From contig CAMJIA010000003.1 in NCBI GenBank assembly GCA_946405695.1, positions 11,650-75,649 of the forward strand: a DNA stretch of 64,000 bases. The letters run 5' to 3'. This document shows positions 51,501 to 60,725 of this stretch, in pieces. Made by a program: the position numbers and the translations under genes. Every line of letters begins with the position of its first letter. Position 1 is the stretch's first letter. The stretch comes from an uncultured Prevotellaceae bacterium. GTDB taxonomy: Bacteria > Bacteroidota > Bacteroidia > Bacteroidales > Bacteroidaceae. Under the pieces are notes generated by a model that made no database searches, had not been told where the DNA came from, and worked only from the letters and a program-made list of their open reading frames with translations.

Positions 51501-53846
51501 TTACTTCTGTTTCAATAGGTTCAGAGGGTGTTTGGGAGCCATCGCATTGTTTACGGACTCTGTATATTCCGTTATCTTCAAGGGTGCTGTCAACTTGATA
51601 TCGCGACTGGAATTGCCAACCTTAAACAGGTACTGACCAGCCTCCGTAATCCACTGTGAGCCAGTCTCATCAAACGAGGCCAGATCGCGCTTCAACAACG
51701 TCATGGTCAGCGTCTCGCTCTCGCCAGGCTGCAACTCACGAGTCTTGGCAAAGGCCTTTAACTCCTGAGCAGGCTTCTCTAGCTTACCCTTGGGAGCAGT
51801 GACATAGAGCTGTGCCACTTCCTTGCCAGCAACGTTGCCCGTATTCTTCACCGTAACAGAGACATCGACAAGATTGCCGCGGCCCTTTACCGTCAGTTTC
51901 GAGAACTCAAAAGTGGTATAGCTCAGACCAAAGCCGAAGGGATAGGCCACCTCTTTCTGGAAGGTGTCGAAGTAACGGTAACCCACATAGATGTCCTCCT
52001 CGTGGTTGGTATAGTCTTCGTTGGGAATACCACGACCCCAGCCCTTCATCTCACGATAGGAGTACATCTCCATATCCTGTGGGAAGTTCTTGGTAGAGGG
52101 ATGGTCGGTGGCAGCGATGGGCCATGTCATCGTCAGCTTGCCACTGGGGTTCGCCTTACCCGTCAGCACATCAGCAACGCTATTGCCACCCTCCTCGCCA
52201 GGTTGCCAGGCACAGAGGATAGCATCCACACGGTCACGCCACGAACAGGTCTCCATCACACTACCAGAGTTCAGGATGACGATGACGGGCTTGCCGGCAG
52301 CACGGAACTGACTGCTCACACGGAAGATCATGTCCTGTTCCATCTGCGAGAGGTTGAACTCACCGTCAATCTTGCGATCTACGCCCTCGCCAGCCTGACG
52401 ACCAATGGTGATAATAGCTGCATCGGCCTCTCTGAGTTCATGGGTCACACAACGCTCTGAGATTTCTATTTCGTCGAGCTTGGGCTGGCCTTGGTCAAGG
52501 AACCACATCATAGGGTTCTTGTCAGCCTTCAGCTTAGCCTTGGCAAATTTTACGTAGTTCTGGTATATCTCCGTCAGCAATGGGGTTGTCTTTACACCGA
52601 TGTTCTTTAGTCCTTGCACCATATCAACGACATACGGTACATTGACACAGCCAGAGCCCAAACCACCAGAGAGGAAGTCGTAGCTGTTGACGCCAAACAG
52701 TGCTACCGTCTTCAGGTCACGGATGGGTAGCACACCGTTGTTCTTCAGCAACACCATACCTTCGGTCGATGACTGGCGTGTCACTTTGGCATGTGCTTCA
52801 AGGTCAGGCTTGCTGTATTGATAGCCTTTGAAACGAGGCGTCTTGACGATATACTCCAACATGCGACGCACATTCAGATCTACGTACTTCATATCCAGTC
52901 GACCGGCCTTCACAGCATCAACAATGTCCTTGGCCTGAGCAGGATAGCCTGGCATCATCAGGTCGTTGCCTGCCTCCACTTCCATCTCTGTGGGTAAGTC
53001 TGCACGTTTTCCTATCCAGTCTGTCATCACGATACCCTTGAAGCCCCACTCATCGCGCAAGATGGTGGTCAACATATCTTTGTAGCCCTGGGCATAGAAA
53101 CCGTTAATCTTGTTATACGACGACATGATGGTCCATGGATCGCTCTGGCGTACCACTATCTCAAAGCCCTTCAGGTAAAGTTCACGCAGGGCACGCTGTG
53201 ACACGCGCTCATCGACCTTTGTACGCGAGTTTTCCTGTGAGTTAACAGCAAAGTGCTTAGCCGACACGCCCACGCCCTGACTTTGGATACCCTTCGTCAC
53301 AGCAGCACCAATAAGGCCCGTCACAATGGGGTCTTCAGAATAGTACTCGAAGTTTCGGCCACACAGCGGATTGCGGTGCAAGTTCAGTCCAGGCCCCAAC
53401 ACCACGTCACAGCCATACTCCAGCGTTTCATTACCGATGGACTTTCCTACCTGTTCCACCAACTCGGTGTTCCACGTCGAAGCCAGACAGGTACCTACAG
53501 GGAATCCCGTAGCATAGTACGTTTTTGAGTCGCCCTCACGAATGGGGTCGATGTGTACACCAGCAGGTCCGTCTGTCAGTACCGTAGCAGGAATGCCCAG
53601 TCGCGGGATGGCTACTGTCAGGCCAGCGGCACCAGCCACCAGTTTCTTCTGGTGTCCCATCATGGCACCTGAGCCTACAAAAGCATCGTTACCACCACCC
53701 ACCAGCAGTTGGACCTTCTCTTCTAAAGTCATTGCCTTCATCACCTCGTCGATGTTCGTGGCGTTCAGTTTTGGAGTTTGTGCAGTCATTGTTGTTGCAG
53801 TTAGCAAGGCCGTCAAGCCCAGCATGAATAGTCGTTTAGTTCCCAT
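51501..53846 (-). CDS. Glycoside hydrolase family 3 beta-xylosidase/beta-glucosidase
   Basis: A 781-residue exported enzyme and first gene of the hemicellulose operon. The signal peptide ends near TMTAQTP. The TIM-barrel domain has the GH3 pattern KHFAVNSQE and the nucleophile Asp276 in GIVMTDW. A second alpha/beta domain and a C-terminal fibronectin-III-like domain (about 670-760) follow. GH3 enzymes of this layout are beta-glucosidases or beta-xylosidases; the neighbouring GH67 alpha-glucuronidase favours xylo-oligosaccharide substrates. A consensus promoter lies 53-84 bp upstream. No SusC/SusD pair or regulator gene adjoins the operon in this window. Confidence 0.9.
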   Translation of the reverse strand: MGTKRLFMLGLTALLTATTMTAQTPKLNATNIDEVMKAMTLEEKVQLLVGGGNDAFVGSGAMMGHQKKLVAGAAGLTVAIPRLGIPATVLTDGPAGVHIDPIREGDSKTYYATGFPVGTCLASTWNTELVEQVGKSIGNETLEYGCDVVLGPGLNLHRNPLCGRNFEYYSEDPIVTGLIGAAVTKGIQSQGVGVSAKHFAVNSQENSRTKVDERVSQRALRELYLKGFEIVVRQSDPWTIMSSYNKINGFYAQGYKDMLTTILRDEWGFKGIVMTDWIGKRADLPTEMEVEAGNDLMMPGYPAQAKDIVDAVKAGRLDMKYVDLNVRRMLEYIVKTPRFKGYQYSKPDLEAHAKVTRQSSTEGMVLLKNNGVLPIRDLKTVALFGVNSYDFLSGGLGSGCVNVPYVVDMVQGLKNIGVKTTPLLTEIYQNYVKFAKAKLKADKNPMMWFLDQGQPKLDEIEISERCVTHELREADAAIITIGRQAGEGVDRKIDGEFNLSQMEQDMIFRVSSQFRAAGKPVIVILNSGSVMETCSWRDRVDAILCAWQPGEEGGNSVADVLTGKANPSGKLTMTWPIAATDHPSTKNFPQDMEMYSYREMKGWGRGIPNEDYTNHEEDIYVGYRYFDTFQKEVAYPFGFGLSYTTFEFSKLTVKGRGNLVDVSVTVKNTGNVAGKEVAQLYVTAPKGKLEKPAQELKAFAKTRELQPGESETLTMTLLKRDLASFDETGSQWITEAGQYLFKVGNSSRDIKLTAPLKITEYTESVNNAMAPKHPLNLLKQK

Positions 53847-53899
53847 ATCTCTGTTATTTCGTTTTCATCCTGTTAGTAGGCAGTTGCATTATGAGCTTA

Positions 53900-53931
53900 C
53901 AAATTTACGTCTTTTTTCCGACATTGCCAAA
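53900..53931 (-). promoter_or_regulatory. Promoter of the GH3-GH67-GH97 operon
   Basis: The minus strand has TTTG (plus CAAA 53928-53931), 20 bp, then TAAATTTG (plus CAAATTTA 53900-53907), a full consensus match. It is divergent from the NUDIX promoter at 53967-53998 in the same 157-bp gap. Confidence 0.75.
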
Positions 53932-53966
53932 TTTCCAACCAGAAAGAATGATTTTTATACGTTTTA

Positions 53967-53998
53967 TTTGTTTTTCTTCTTCATTTGCATTACCTTTG
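53967..53998 (+). promoter_or_regulatory. Promoter of the NUDIX gene, leaderless arrangement
   Basis: TTTG at 53967-53970 and TACCTTTG at 53991-53998 with a 20-bp gap. The ATG at 54004 follows after 5 nt, so transcription should begin at or within 1-2 nt of the start codon. Confidence 0.75.
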
Positions 53999-54003
53999 CA
54001 AAC

Positions 54004-54564
54004 ATGGAACATCCTTTAGAGACATTCAAATACTGTCCCGTTTGTGGCAGCGCACACTTCGAGGCGAACAACTTCAAAAGTAAGAAGTGCAGGGACTGTG
54101 GGTTTACTTACTATGCCAATCCCTGTTCGGCAACGGCTGCATTCATCGTTAACGATAAGGACGAGCTACTGGTGGTGAGACGTGCCAAGGAACCTGCCAA
54201 GGGTACCCTCGACCTGCCTGGCGGTTTCTGTGATATGTACGAAACCGTCGAGGAGGGTATGCGTCGTGAAATCAAGGAAGAGACTGGACTAGAGGTCGAG
54301 AACATAGAGTATCTGTTCTCGTCACCCAACGTCTATATATATAGCGGCATGGGTGTCCACACCCTCGATATGGACTTTCTTGTTCGTGTGCACGGCGATT
54401 CTGTCGCCGTGATAGCTGCCGATGACGCTGCTGAGGCTCTCTGGATACCTATTAACAAAGTTAATCCTGCCGAATTCGGACTGACCAGCATCCGAAATGC
54501 CGTCATCCGTTTTTTGACAGAAACGTTAAGAAATCGAAAAATTACATATATAAATAAGGTGTAA
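54004..54564 (+). CDS. NUDIX hydrolase with N-terminal zinc ribbon
   Basis: A 186-residue cytoplasmic enzyme hydrolysing a nucleoside diphosphate linked to another moiety. An N-terminal Zn ribbon is formed by CPVCG (residues about 11-15) and CRDCG (about 31-35). The Nudix box begins at LPGGFCD, continues ETVEEG and ends REIKEETGL, matching GX5EX7REUXEEXGU. The zinc-ribbon subtype resembles NADH pyrophosphatase-like members, but the NudC-specific tail motif was not found, so the substrate is open. The start at 54004 is set by the promoter; longer frames upstream are read-through of non-coding DNA. Confidence 0.9.
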   Translation: MEHPLETFKYCPVCGSAHFEANNFKSKKCRDCGFTYYANPCSATAAFIVNDKDELLVVRRAKEPAKGTLDLPGGFCDMYETVEEGMRREIKEETGLEVENIEYLFSSPNVYIYSGMGVHTLDMDFLVRVHGDSVAVIAADDAAEALWIPINKVNPAEFGLTSIRNAVIRFLTETLRNRKITYINKV

Positions 54565-54578
54565 CCAAAACTTTTGCT

Positions 54579-54586
54579 TACTTTTG
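54579..54586 (+). promoter_or_regulatory. -7 promoter element of topA
   Basis: TACTTTTG matches TAnnTTTG and lies 53 bp ahead of the topA ATG, leaving a leader of about 48 nt that contains the heptamer array. Confidence 0.55.
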
Positions 54587-54604
54587 CGGCCCGAAAGTTT
54601 ACAC

Positions 54605-54639
54605 AATTGAGAATTGACAATTGAAAATAGATAATTGAT
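54605..54639 (+). repeat. Heptamer tandem array abutting the topA start codon
   Basis: Five adjacent 7-bp units of the form AATTGAN (one AATAGAT) fill 54605-54639 and end exactly at the ATG at 54640. They occupy the whole ribosome-binding region. Confidence 0.8.
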
Positions 54640-56943
54640 ATGCAAAAGAATTTGGTGATAGTAGAGTCTCCTGCCAAGGCGAAAACCATTGAGAAATTCC
54701 TGGGCAGCGACTATAAGGTCATGTCGAGCTACGGACACATCCGCGACTTGAAAAAGAAGGAGATGAGTATCGACACCGGTACGCTCGAGCCCGAATATGA
54801 GATACCTGAAGAGAAGGCAAAACTCGTCAAAGAACTGAAAAACAACGCAGAGAAGGCAGAGAAGGTCTGGCTTGCATCCGATGAAGACCGCGAGGGAGAA
54901 GCCATCTCTTGGCACCTGTGCGAAGTGCTGGGATTGGACGAGGAGAAGACCAACCGTATCGTCTTCCACGAAATTACCAAGCCCGCTATTCTGCAAGCCA
55001 TTGAGACCCCGCGTCATTTGGACATGAATCTGGTGAACGCCCAGCAGGCTCGTCGCGTACTGGACCGTCTGGTAGGTTTCAAACTGTCGCCCGTACTCTG
55101 GCGTAAGGTTAAGCCCGCCTTGTCGGCAGGACGTGTACAGAGCGTTGCTGTACGCCTGATTGTTGAGCGTGAGCGTGAGATACAGAACTTCCAGAGCGAG
55201 GCCTACTACAGCGTTGCTGGTATCTTTGCCATCACCAATGCCGATGGTTCGCAGACGGAGGTAAAGGCCACACTGGCCCAGCGTTTGAAGACCCACGAGG
55301 AAGTGGAGCAGTTCTTGCAGCAATGCATTGACGCCACCTATACCGTCCAGTCTGTCAGCAAGAAACCCCTGAAGCGTACCCCTGCTCCTCCCTTCACCAC
55401 TTCTACCCTGCAACAAGAGGCTGCCCGTAAGTTAGGCTTCACCGTCAGTCAGACGATGATGGTTGCCCAGCACCTGTACGAACACGGACAGATTACCTAT
55501 ATGCGTACGGACTCTGTGAACCTCTCTGGTCTGTGTATCAATGCCAGCAAGGAGGAGATTACGAAGCTCTACGGCGAGGAATACAGCAAGGTACGCCAGT
55601 ATCACACCAGTTCGAAGGGCGCCCAGGAGGCTCACGAAGCTATCCGTCCCACCTATATGGATCGTACGGAGATTGAGGGAACAGCCCAGGAACGCAAGCT
55701 CTATGAGCTTATCTGGAAACGTACCATCGCCAGTCAGATGGCTGATGCAGAGATAGAGAAGACCACCGTCAACATCGCTATCAGTGGTAGTGAGGAGCAG
55801 TTTGTTGCTCAGGGCGAAGTACTGAAGTTTGATGGTTTCATCAAGGTTTACCGTGAATCTGTTGACGATGAAGACAACCAAGAAGAAGAAAGCCACATCC
55901 TGCCACCACTGAAGAAAGGTATGGTGCTGACCCGTCGTGAGATTCAGGCTACGGAGCGTTTCAGCCAGGGTCCCCAGCGCTACACGGAGGCTTCGCTGGT
56001 ACACAAGTTGGAGGAACTGGGTATCGGTCGTCCGTCAACTTACGCCCCCACTATCTCCACCATCCAACAACGTGAATATGTGCACAAGGGCGATAAGAAA
56101 GGTGAGGAGCGCAGCTATACCATCGACACGCTGAAAGGTAAGCTCGTCACACAAAAGACACGTAAGGAAATGGCTGGCTCGGACAAGGGCAAGCTGTTGC
56201 CTTCAGATATCGGTATCGTTGTCAACGACTTCCTGATGAAGTATTTCCCCTCTATCATGGACTATAACTTCACCGCTAAGGTGGAGCAGGACTTCGATAA
56301 GATTGCCGAAGGTAAAGAGTCGTGGACAGAAATGCTGAAGGGCTTCTACAAAAAGTTCGACCCCACGGTAGAGAAGACCATGAATGCCCGTCAGGAGCGT
56401 AAGGCCGGTGAGCGTCTGTTGGGGAAAGACCCCAACAGCGGCAAGCCTGTCTTTGTAAAGATTGGACGTTTCGGTCCTGTGGTACAGATTGGTTCTGCTG
56501 AGGATACCGAAAAACCCCTGTTTGCGCAGTTGCCCAGCGACAAGAGCATGGAGGAGCTGACACTGGAGAACGCACTGGAACTTTTCCAGTTGCCACGCAC
56601 ACTGGGTGATTTCGAGGGTTCGCCCGTCGTTATCGGTGCTGGCCGCTTTGGCCCTTATGTATTGCACCAGAAGAAATACACCTCGCTGCCCAAGGATGCT
56701 GATCCGATGGCCATCACGCTCGAAGAGGCTGTCAACCTCATCAACGAGAAGCGCCAACAGGAGACTCAGAAGCACATGAAGATATTCATCGAGGACGACA
56801 AGCTGGAACTGCTCAACGGACGTTACGGCCCCTATCTGGCATACGACGGAAAGAACTACCGCCTGCCCAAGAACCTGCATGCGAAGGCTGCTGAGCTGAC
56901 CTACGCAGAGTGTATGGCCATTATTGAGAAGCAGAAGAAATGA
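54640..56943 (+). CDS. topA: DNA topoisomerase I (type IA)
   Basis: A 767-residue enzyme relaxing negative supercoils. The Toprim domain opens at NLVIVESPAKAKTIEKFLG and contains SDEDREGE. The active-site Tyr287 lies in ITYMRTDSVNL. The C terminus lacks Cys4 zinc fingers and instead has repeated FGPYV-type modules (GRFGPVVQIG, GRFGPYVLH, GRYGPYLAY), usual for Bacteroidota. The ATG at 54640 follows a tandem heptamer array. The last bases overlap the aroK start (ATGA at 56940-56943). Confidence 0.96.
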   Translation: MQKNLVIVESPAKAKTIEKFLGSDYKVMSSYGHIRDLKKKEMSIDTGTLEPEYEIPEEKAKLVKELKNNAEKAEKVWLASDEDREGEAISWHLCEVLGLDEEKTNRIVFHEITKPAILQAIETPRHLDMNLVNAQQARRVLDRLVGFKLSPVLWRKVKPALSAGRVQSVAVRLIVEREREIQNFQSEAYYSVAGIFAITNADGSQTEVKATLAQRLKTHEEVEQFLQQCIDATYTVQSVSKKPLKRTPAPPFTTSTLQQEAARKLGFTVSQTMMVAQHLYEHGQITYMRTDSVNLSGLCINASKEEITKLYGEEYSKVRQYHTSSKGAQEAHEAIRPTYMDRTEIEGTAQERKLYELIWKRTIASQMADAEIEKTTVNIAISGSEEQFVAQGEVLKFDGFIKVYRESVDDEDNQEEESHILPPLKKGMVLTRREIQATERFSQGPQRYTEASLVHKLEELGIGRPSTYAPTISTIQQREYVHKGDKKGEERSYTIDTLKGKLVTQKTRKEMAGSDKGKLLPSDIGIVVNDFLMKYFPSIMDYNFTAKVEQDFDKIAEGKESWTEMLKGFYKKFDPTVEKTMNARQERKAGERLLGKDPNSGKPVFVKIGRFGPVVQIGSAEDTEKPLFAQLPSDKSMEELTLENALELFQLPRTLGDFEGSPVVIGAGRFGPYVLHQKKYTSLPKDADPMAITLEEAVNLINEKRQQETQKHMKIFIEDDKLELLNGRYGPYLAYDGKNYRLPKNLHAKAAELTYAECMAIIEKQKK

Positions 56944-57467
56944 AGCGCATCATCCTGATTGGCTATATGGGGTCTGGCAAGACCACTGTGGGTAAGGCAC
57001 TCTCGAAAGAGACTGGCATGATGTTCTATGACCTCGACTGGTATATCGAGAGTCGCATGCGTAAGACCGTCTCGCAGATCTTTGCCGAAAAAGGTGAGGA
57101 GGGTTTCCGCAAGATAGAATATAATATGCTACACGAGGTTGCAGAGTTTGAGGATGTCATTATCAGTTGTGGAGGCGGCACACCCTGCTTCTTCGACAAT
57201 ATGGACTATCTGAACCAGCAAGGTGACGTGGTCTATCTGAAAGCTTCGCCAGAGACGCTCTACAAGCATCTGCTCATGGCAAAGATTGAACGCCCCCTGC
57301 TGAAGGATAAGACACCAGAGGAACTGATAGCCTATATCACGGAACACCTGAAAGAGCGTGCGTCCTTCTATGAGAAGGCCCATTATACACTTGACGTCAA
57401 CGTACTTGACAACTCTGACAAGATTGCTGTCAGCGTGGAACGTATCAAATCATTATTATCGCTATAA
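56940..57467 (+). CDS. aroK: Shikimate kinase
   Basis: A 175-residue cytoplasmic kinase phosphorylating shikimate at the 3-position in chorismate synthesis. The Walker A loop GYMGSGKTT is at residues 8-16. The shikimate-binding DLDWYIE and the FRKIE segment, the GGGTP loop and the LID-region RPLLKD are present. Length is typical. Its start overlaps topA by ATGA and it is followed 4 bp later by speA, suggesting a topA-aroK-speA unit. Confidence 0.95.
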   Translation: MKRIILIGYMGSGKTTVGKALSKETGMMFYDLDWYIESRMRKTVSQIFAEKGEEGFRKIEYNMLHEVAEFEDVIISCGGGTPCFFDNMDYLNQQGDVVYLKASPETLYKHLLMAKIERPLLKDKTPEELIAYITEHLKERASFYEKAHYTLDVNVLDNSDKIAVSVERIKSLLSL

Positions 57468-57471
57468 GTCT

Positions 57472-59364
57472 ATGAAGAAATGGACCATCGACGACTCTAA
57501 GGAGCTGTACAACATCAATGGCTGGGGCACCAGCTACTTCGGTATCAACGAAGAAGGAGACATCTATGTGACTCCTTGTAAGGATGACACGCAGATAGAC
57601 CTGCGTGAGGTGATGGACGAACTGTCGCTACGCGACGTGCAGGCCCCTGTACTGCTACGCTTCCCAGATATTCTCGATAATCGTATTGAGAAGACGTGGA
57701 GCTGTTTCAAGAAAGCCGCTGAAGAATATGACTACAAGGCCGAGAACTATGTAGTGTTCCCCATCAAGGTGAACCAGATGCAGCCCGTTGTCGAGGAGAT
57801 AATCTCGCACGGCGCTAAGTTCAATCTGGGTATCGAGGCTGGTTCCAAGCCTGAGTTGCATGCTGTCATCGCTGTACAGTGCCAGAGCGACTCGATTATT
57901 ATCTGTAACGGTTACAAAGACCAGTCGTACATCGAACTGGCCCTGCTGGCACAGAAGATGGGTAAACGCATCTTCATCGTTGTAGAGAAGCTGAACGAAC
58001 TGGATATCATTGCCCGCGAGGCAAAAAAGTTGGGTGTGCGTCCCAATATTGGCATCCGCATCAAGCTGGCCAGCAGTGGCAGTGGCAAGTGGGAAGAGAG
58101 CGGTGGTGATGCTTCTAAGTTCGGACTGACCAGTGCCGAACTGTTGGAGGCCCTCGACCTGTTGGAGAAGAAGGACATGAAAGACTGTCTGCGACTCATC
58201 CACTTCCATATCGGTTCTCAGATTACGAAGATTCGTCGCATACAGACCGCCCTGCGTGAGGCTTCACAGTTCTATGTGCAGCTACACAAGATGGGCTATA
58301 ACGTTGACTTCGTAGATTGTGGTGGTGGACTTGGTGTCGACTACGACGGCACACGCTCACCATCGAGCGAATCGTCTGTCAACTACTCCATCCAGGAGTA
58401 TGTCAACGACTGCATCTATACCTTTGTTGATGCTGCCAACAAGAATGACCTACCCCACCCCAACCTGATTACAGAGAGTGGTCGTTCACTGGCTGCCCAC
58501 CATTCGGTACTCGTCATCGACGTGCTGGAGACAGCATCGCTGCCTGAGATGCCTGAGGAGTTTGAGCCAGATGAGAATAGCCATCAGTTGGTTAAAGACC
58601 TCTATGAGATATGGGACAACCTCAGCCCACGCAACGTATTGGAAGACTGGCACGATGCCGAACAGATTCGTGAGGAGGTACTCGACCTCTTCTCACATGG
58701 CATTGTTGACCTGAAAACGCGTGCAGAGATTGAGGCGATGTACTGGAGTGTCTGTCATGAGATTCACGCTCTCGCCAAGAACCTGAAACACGTTCCTGAG
58801 GAGTTAATGAACATTGACAAGCTGTTGGCAGACAAGTACTTCTGCAACTTCTCGCTATTCCAGTCGCTGCCTGACTCATGGGCCATCGACCAGATATTCC
58901 CCATCATGCCTATCCAGCGTCTGAACGAGCGTCCTACACGTAATGCCACCATCCAGGATATTACCTGCGACTCTGACGGAAAGATAGCAAACTTCGCTAC
59001 CAACCGTCATAACTCGCACTCGCTGCCTGTACATACGCTGAAGAAGAACGAGAAATACTATCTGGGGGTATTCCTGGTGGGTGCCTATCAAGAGATTCTC
59101 GGTGACATGCACAACCTGTTTGGCGACACCACTGCAGTACACATCTCTGTAAAGGATGGTGCCTACCATATCGACCAGATATTCGATGGTGAAACTGTTG
59201 AGGAGGTGCTGGAATACGTGCAGTATAACCCCAAGAAGCTGGTACGCCAGTTGGAGATATGGGTGGCCAAGAGCGTCAAGCAGGGTAAGATCTCGCTGGA
59301 AGAGGGTAAGGAGTTCTTGAGCAACTACCGCTCAGGCCTCTACGGATACACCTATCTGGAATAA
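57472..59364 (+). CDS. speA: Biosynthetic arginine decarboxylase
   Basis: A 630-residue PLP-dependent enzyme converting arginine to agmatine, first step of putrescine/spermidine synthesis in this phylum. PLP-lysine Lys99 lies in FPIKVNQ. The Gly-rich phosphate loop GGGLGVDYDGT and the fold-III decarboxylase layout match SpeA. The start at 57472 (MKKWTIDDSKELYNI) is the family start; upstream in-frame codons lie inside aroK. Usual length is about 630-660. Adjacent argB makes an arginine precursor, so the pair links arginine supply with polyamine synthesis. Confidence 0.95.
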   Translation: MKKWTIDDSKELYNINGWGTSYFGINEEGDIYVTPCKDDTQIDLREVMDELSLRDVQAPVLLRFPDILDNRIEKTWSCFKKAAEEYDYKAENYVVFPIKVNQMQPVVEEIISHGAKFNLGIEAGSKPELHAVIAVQCQSDSIIICNGYKDQSYIELALLAQKMGKRIFIVVEKLNELDIIAREAKKLGVRPNIGIRIKLASSGSGKWEESGGDASKFGLTSAELLEALDLLEKKDMKDCLRLIHFHIGSQITKIRRIQTALREASQFYVQLHKMGYNVDFVDCGGGLGVDYDGTRSPSSESSVNYSIQEYVNDCIYTFVDAANKNDLPHPNLITESGRSLAAHHSVLVIDVLETASLPEMPEEFEPDENSHQLVKDLYEIWDNLSPRNVLEDWHDAEQIREEVLDLFSHGIVDLKTRAEIEAMYWSVCHEIHALAKNLKHVPEELMNIDKLLADKYFCNFSLFQSLPDSWAIDQIFPIMPIQRLNERPTRNATIQDITCDSDGKIANFATNRHNSHSLPVHTLKKNEKYYLGVFLVGAYQEILGDMHNLFGDTTAVHISVKDGAYHIDQIFDGETVEEVLEYVQYNPKKLVRQLEIWVAKSVKQGKISLEEGKEFLSNYRSGLYGYTYLE

Positions 59365-59393
59365 CTCGTTATATCGAAATATCGATAATAAAT

Positions 59394-60179
59394 ATGAAGG
59401 AGAAACTAACCATAGTTAAAGTAGGAGGAGCTGTAGTAGAAGACGAACTGCAGCTCTCTCAGTTATTACGCGACTTTTCAGCCATTGAGGGTCGTAAAGT
59501 ACTAGTACACGGTGGTGGTCGCAAAGCCACTAAGATGGCTGAGCGTCTGGGCATCGAGACCCAGATGGTCAACGGACGCCGCATCACCGATAAGGATATG
59601 CTGGAAGTTGTAACGATGGTGTATGGCGGACTGGTCAACAAAAACCTCGTAGCTCGTTTGCAGGCCAACAGTGTCAACGCCCTCGGACTAACTGGTGCCG
59701 ATGCAGACGTTATCCGTAGTCATAAACGCCCTGTCAAGATGGTCGATGGTTCACCCGTCGACTACGGCTTCGTGGGTGATGTGGACCGCGCTGACGGCCA
59801 GATGCTGAGCCACCTCATTGAGACAGGCATCACACCCGTCATGGCTCCGCTGACACACGATGGCGAAGGACATATCCTCAACACCAATGCTGACACCATC
59901 GCCTCAGAGACTGCCAAGGCGCTGGCCTCGCTCTATGACGTGACGCTCATCTTCTCGTTTGAAAAGAAAGGGGTACTGAGCAATCCCGATGACGACGAGA
60001 GCGTTATCCCTGTCATCACCCATGCCGACTTTGAACGCTACAAGGCTGATGGCACCATCAGCGGTGGCATGCTGCCCAAGATAGAGAATGCCCTCAGTGC
60101 CGTTGACGCTGGTGTCAGTCGTGTCATCATCACACTGGCTACAGCCATTGATGGACTGCACGGAACAATTATCCAATGA
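59394..60179 (+). CDS. argB: Acetylglutamate kinase
   Basis: A 261-residue cytoplasmic enzyme phosphorylating N-acetylglutamate in arginine synthesis. The amino-acid-kinase fold is visible from KVGGAVVEDE and HGGGRKATKMAERLG to the C-terminal SGGMLPKIENAL, the conserved nucleotide-binding Lys/Gly region. No N-terminal extra helix, suggesting an arginine-insensitive type. It starts 29 bp after speA. Its stop overlaps the sigma-factor ATG (60176-60179, ATGA), so translation of the sigma factor is coupled to it. Confidence 0.94.
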   Translation: MKEKLTIVKVGGAVVEDELQLSQLLRDFSAIEGRKVLVHGGGRKATKMAERLGIETQMVNGRRITDKDMLEVVTMVYGGLVNKNLVARLQANSVNALGLTGADADVIRSHKRPVKMVDGSPVDYGFVGDVDRADGQMLSHLIETGITPVMAPLTHDGEGHILNTNADTIASETAKALASLYDVTLIFSFEKKGVLSNPDDDESVIPVITHADFERYKADGTISGGMLPKIENALSAVDAGVSRVIITLATAIDGLHGTIIQ

Positions 60180-60679
60180 AGCAAATCAGTTTCCAGTCCG
60201 ATATCCTGCCGTTGAAGAACGAGCTCTACAGGATGGCACTCCGCATCACAATGAATGCTGCGGACGCTGAGGATGTTGTGCAGGAAACGATGATGAAGGT
60301 GTGGAACCGTCGCGACCAATGGGACCAAATAGAGTCCATTGAGGCCTTCTGCCTGACCATCTGCCGTAACCTCTCATTAGATAAGGTACGACGCATGGAC
60401 AACCAGACACAGTCGCTGGATGCTGCCTACGACCCTAAAGACCAGGGTATCTCCTCCAACCCTGAAGAACAGGCCATACAGAGCGACCGCATCCGACTAA
60501 TACGCCAACTGATTAGTCAGTTACCTGAGAAACAACGCAGTTGCATGCAGTTACGTGACATGGAAGGCAAGAGCTACAAGGACATTGCCACCATTCTCGA
60601 CATCACGGAAGAACAAGTAAAAGTTAATATTTTCAGAGCTCGACAAACAATTCGTGAAAAATTTAAGAGATTACTGTAA
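60176..60679 (+). CDS. ECF-type RNA polymerase sigma factor
   Basis: A 167-residue sigma-70-family factor. Region 2 contains LRITMNAADAEDVVQETMMKVW, with the -10 recognition helix. Region 4 contains QLPEKQRSCMQLRDMEGKSYK, the helix-turn-helix of ECF factors. It is followed 46 bp later by a gene for a short membrane protein with anti-sigma-like layout. The pair is not next to SusC/SusD genes, unlike most Bacteroidota ECF pairs, so its regulon is unknown. ATGA overlap couples it to argB. Confidence 0.92.
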   Translation: MKQISFQSDILPLKNELYRMALRITMNAADAEDVVQETMMKVWNRRDQWDQIESIEAFCLTICRNLSLDKVRRMDNQTQSLDAAYDPKDQGISSNPEEQAIQSDRIRLIRQLISQLPEKQRSCMQLRDMEGKSYKDIATILDITEEQVKVNIFRARQTIREKFKRLL

Positions 60680-60725
60680 CTTTTTGTTTTAACAAACGTC
60701 TTTAATATAGAAAAAGGCAAAAAGT

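Noticed and set aside
53542..54003. Upstream extension of the NUDIX frame to 53542
   Set aside because: It would overlap the start and 5' part of the divergent GH3 gene and the promoter region; the conserved protein begins at 54004.
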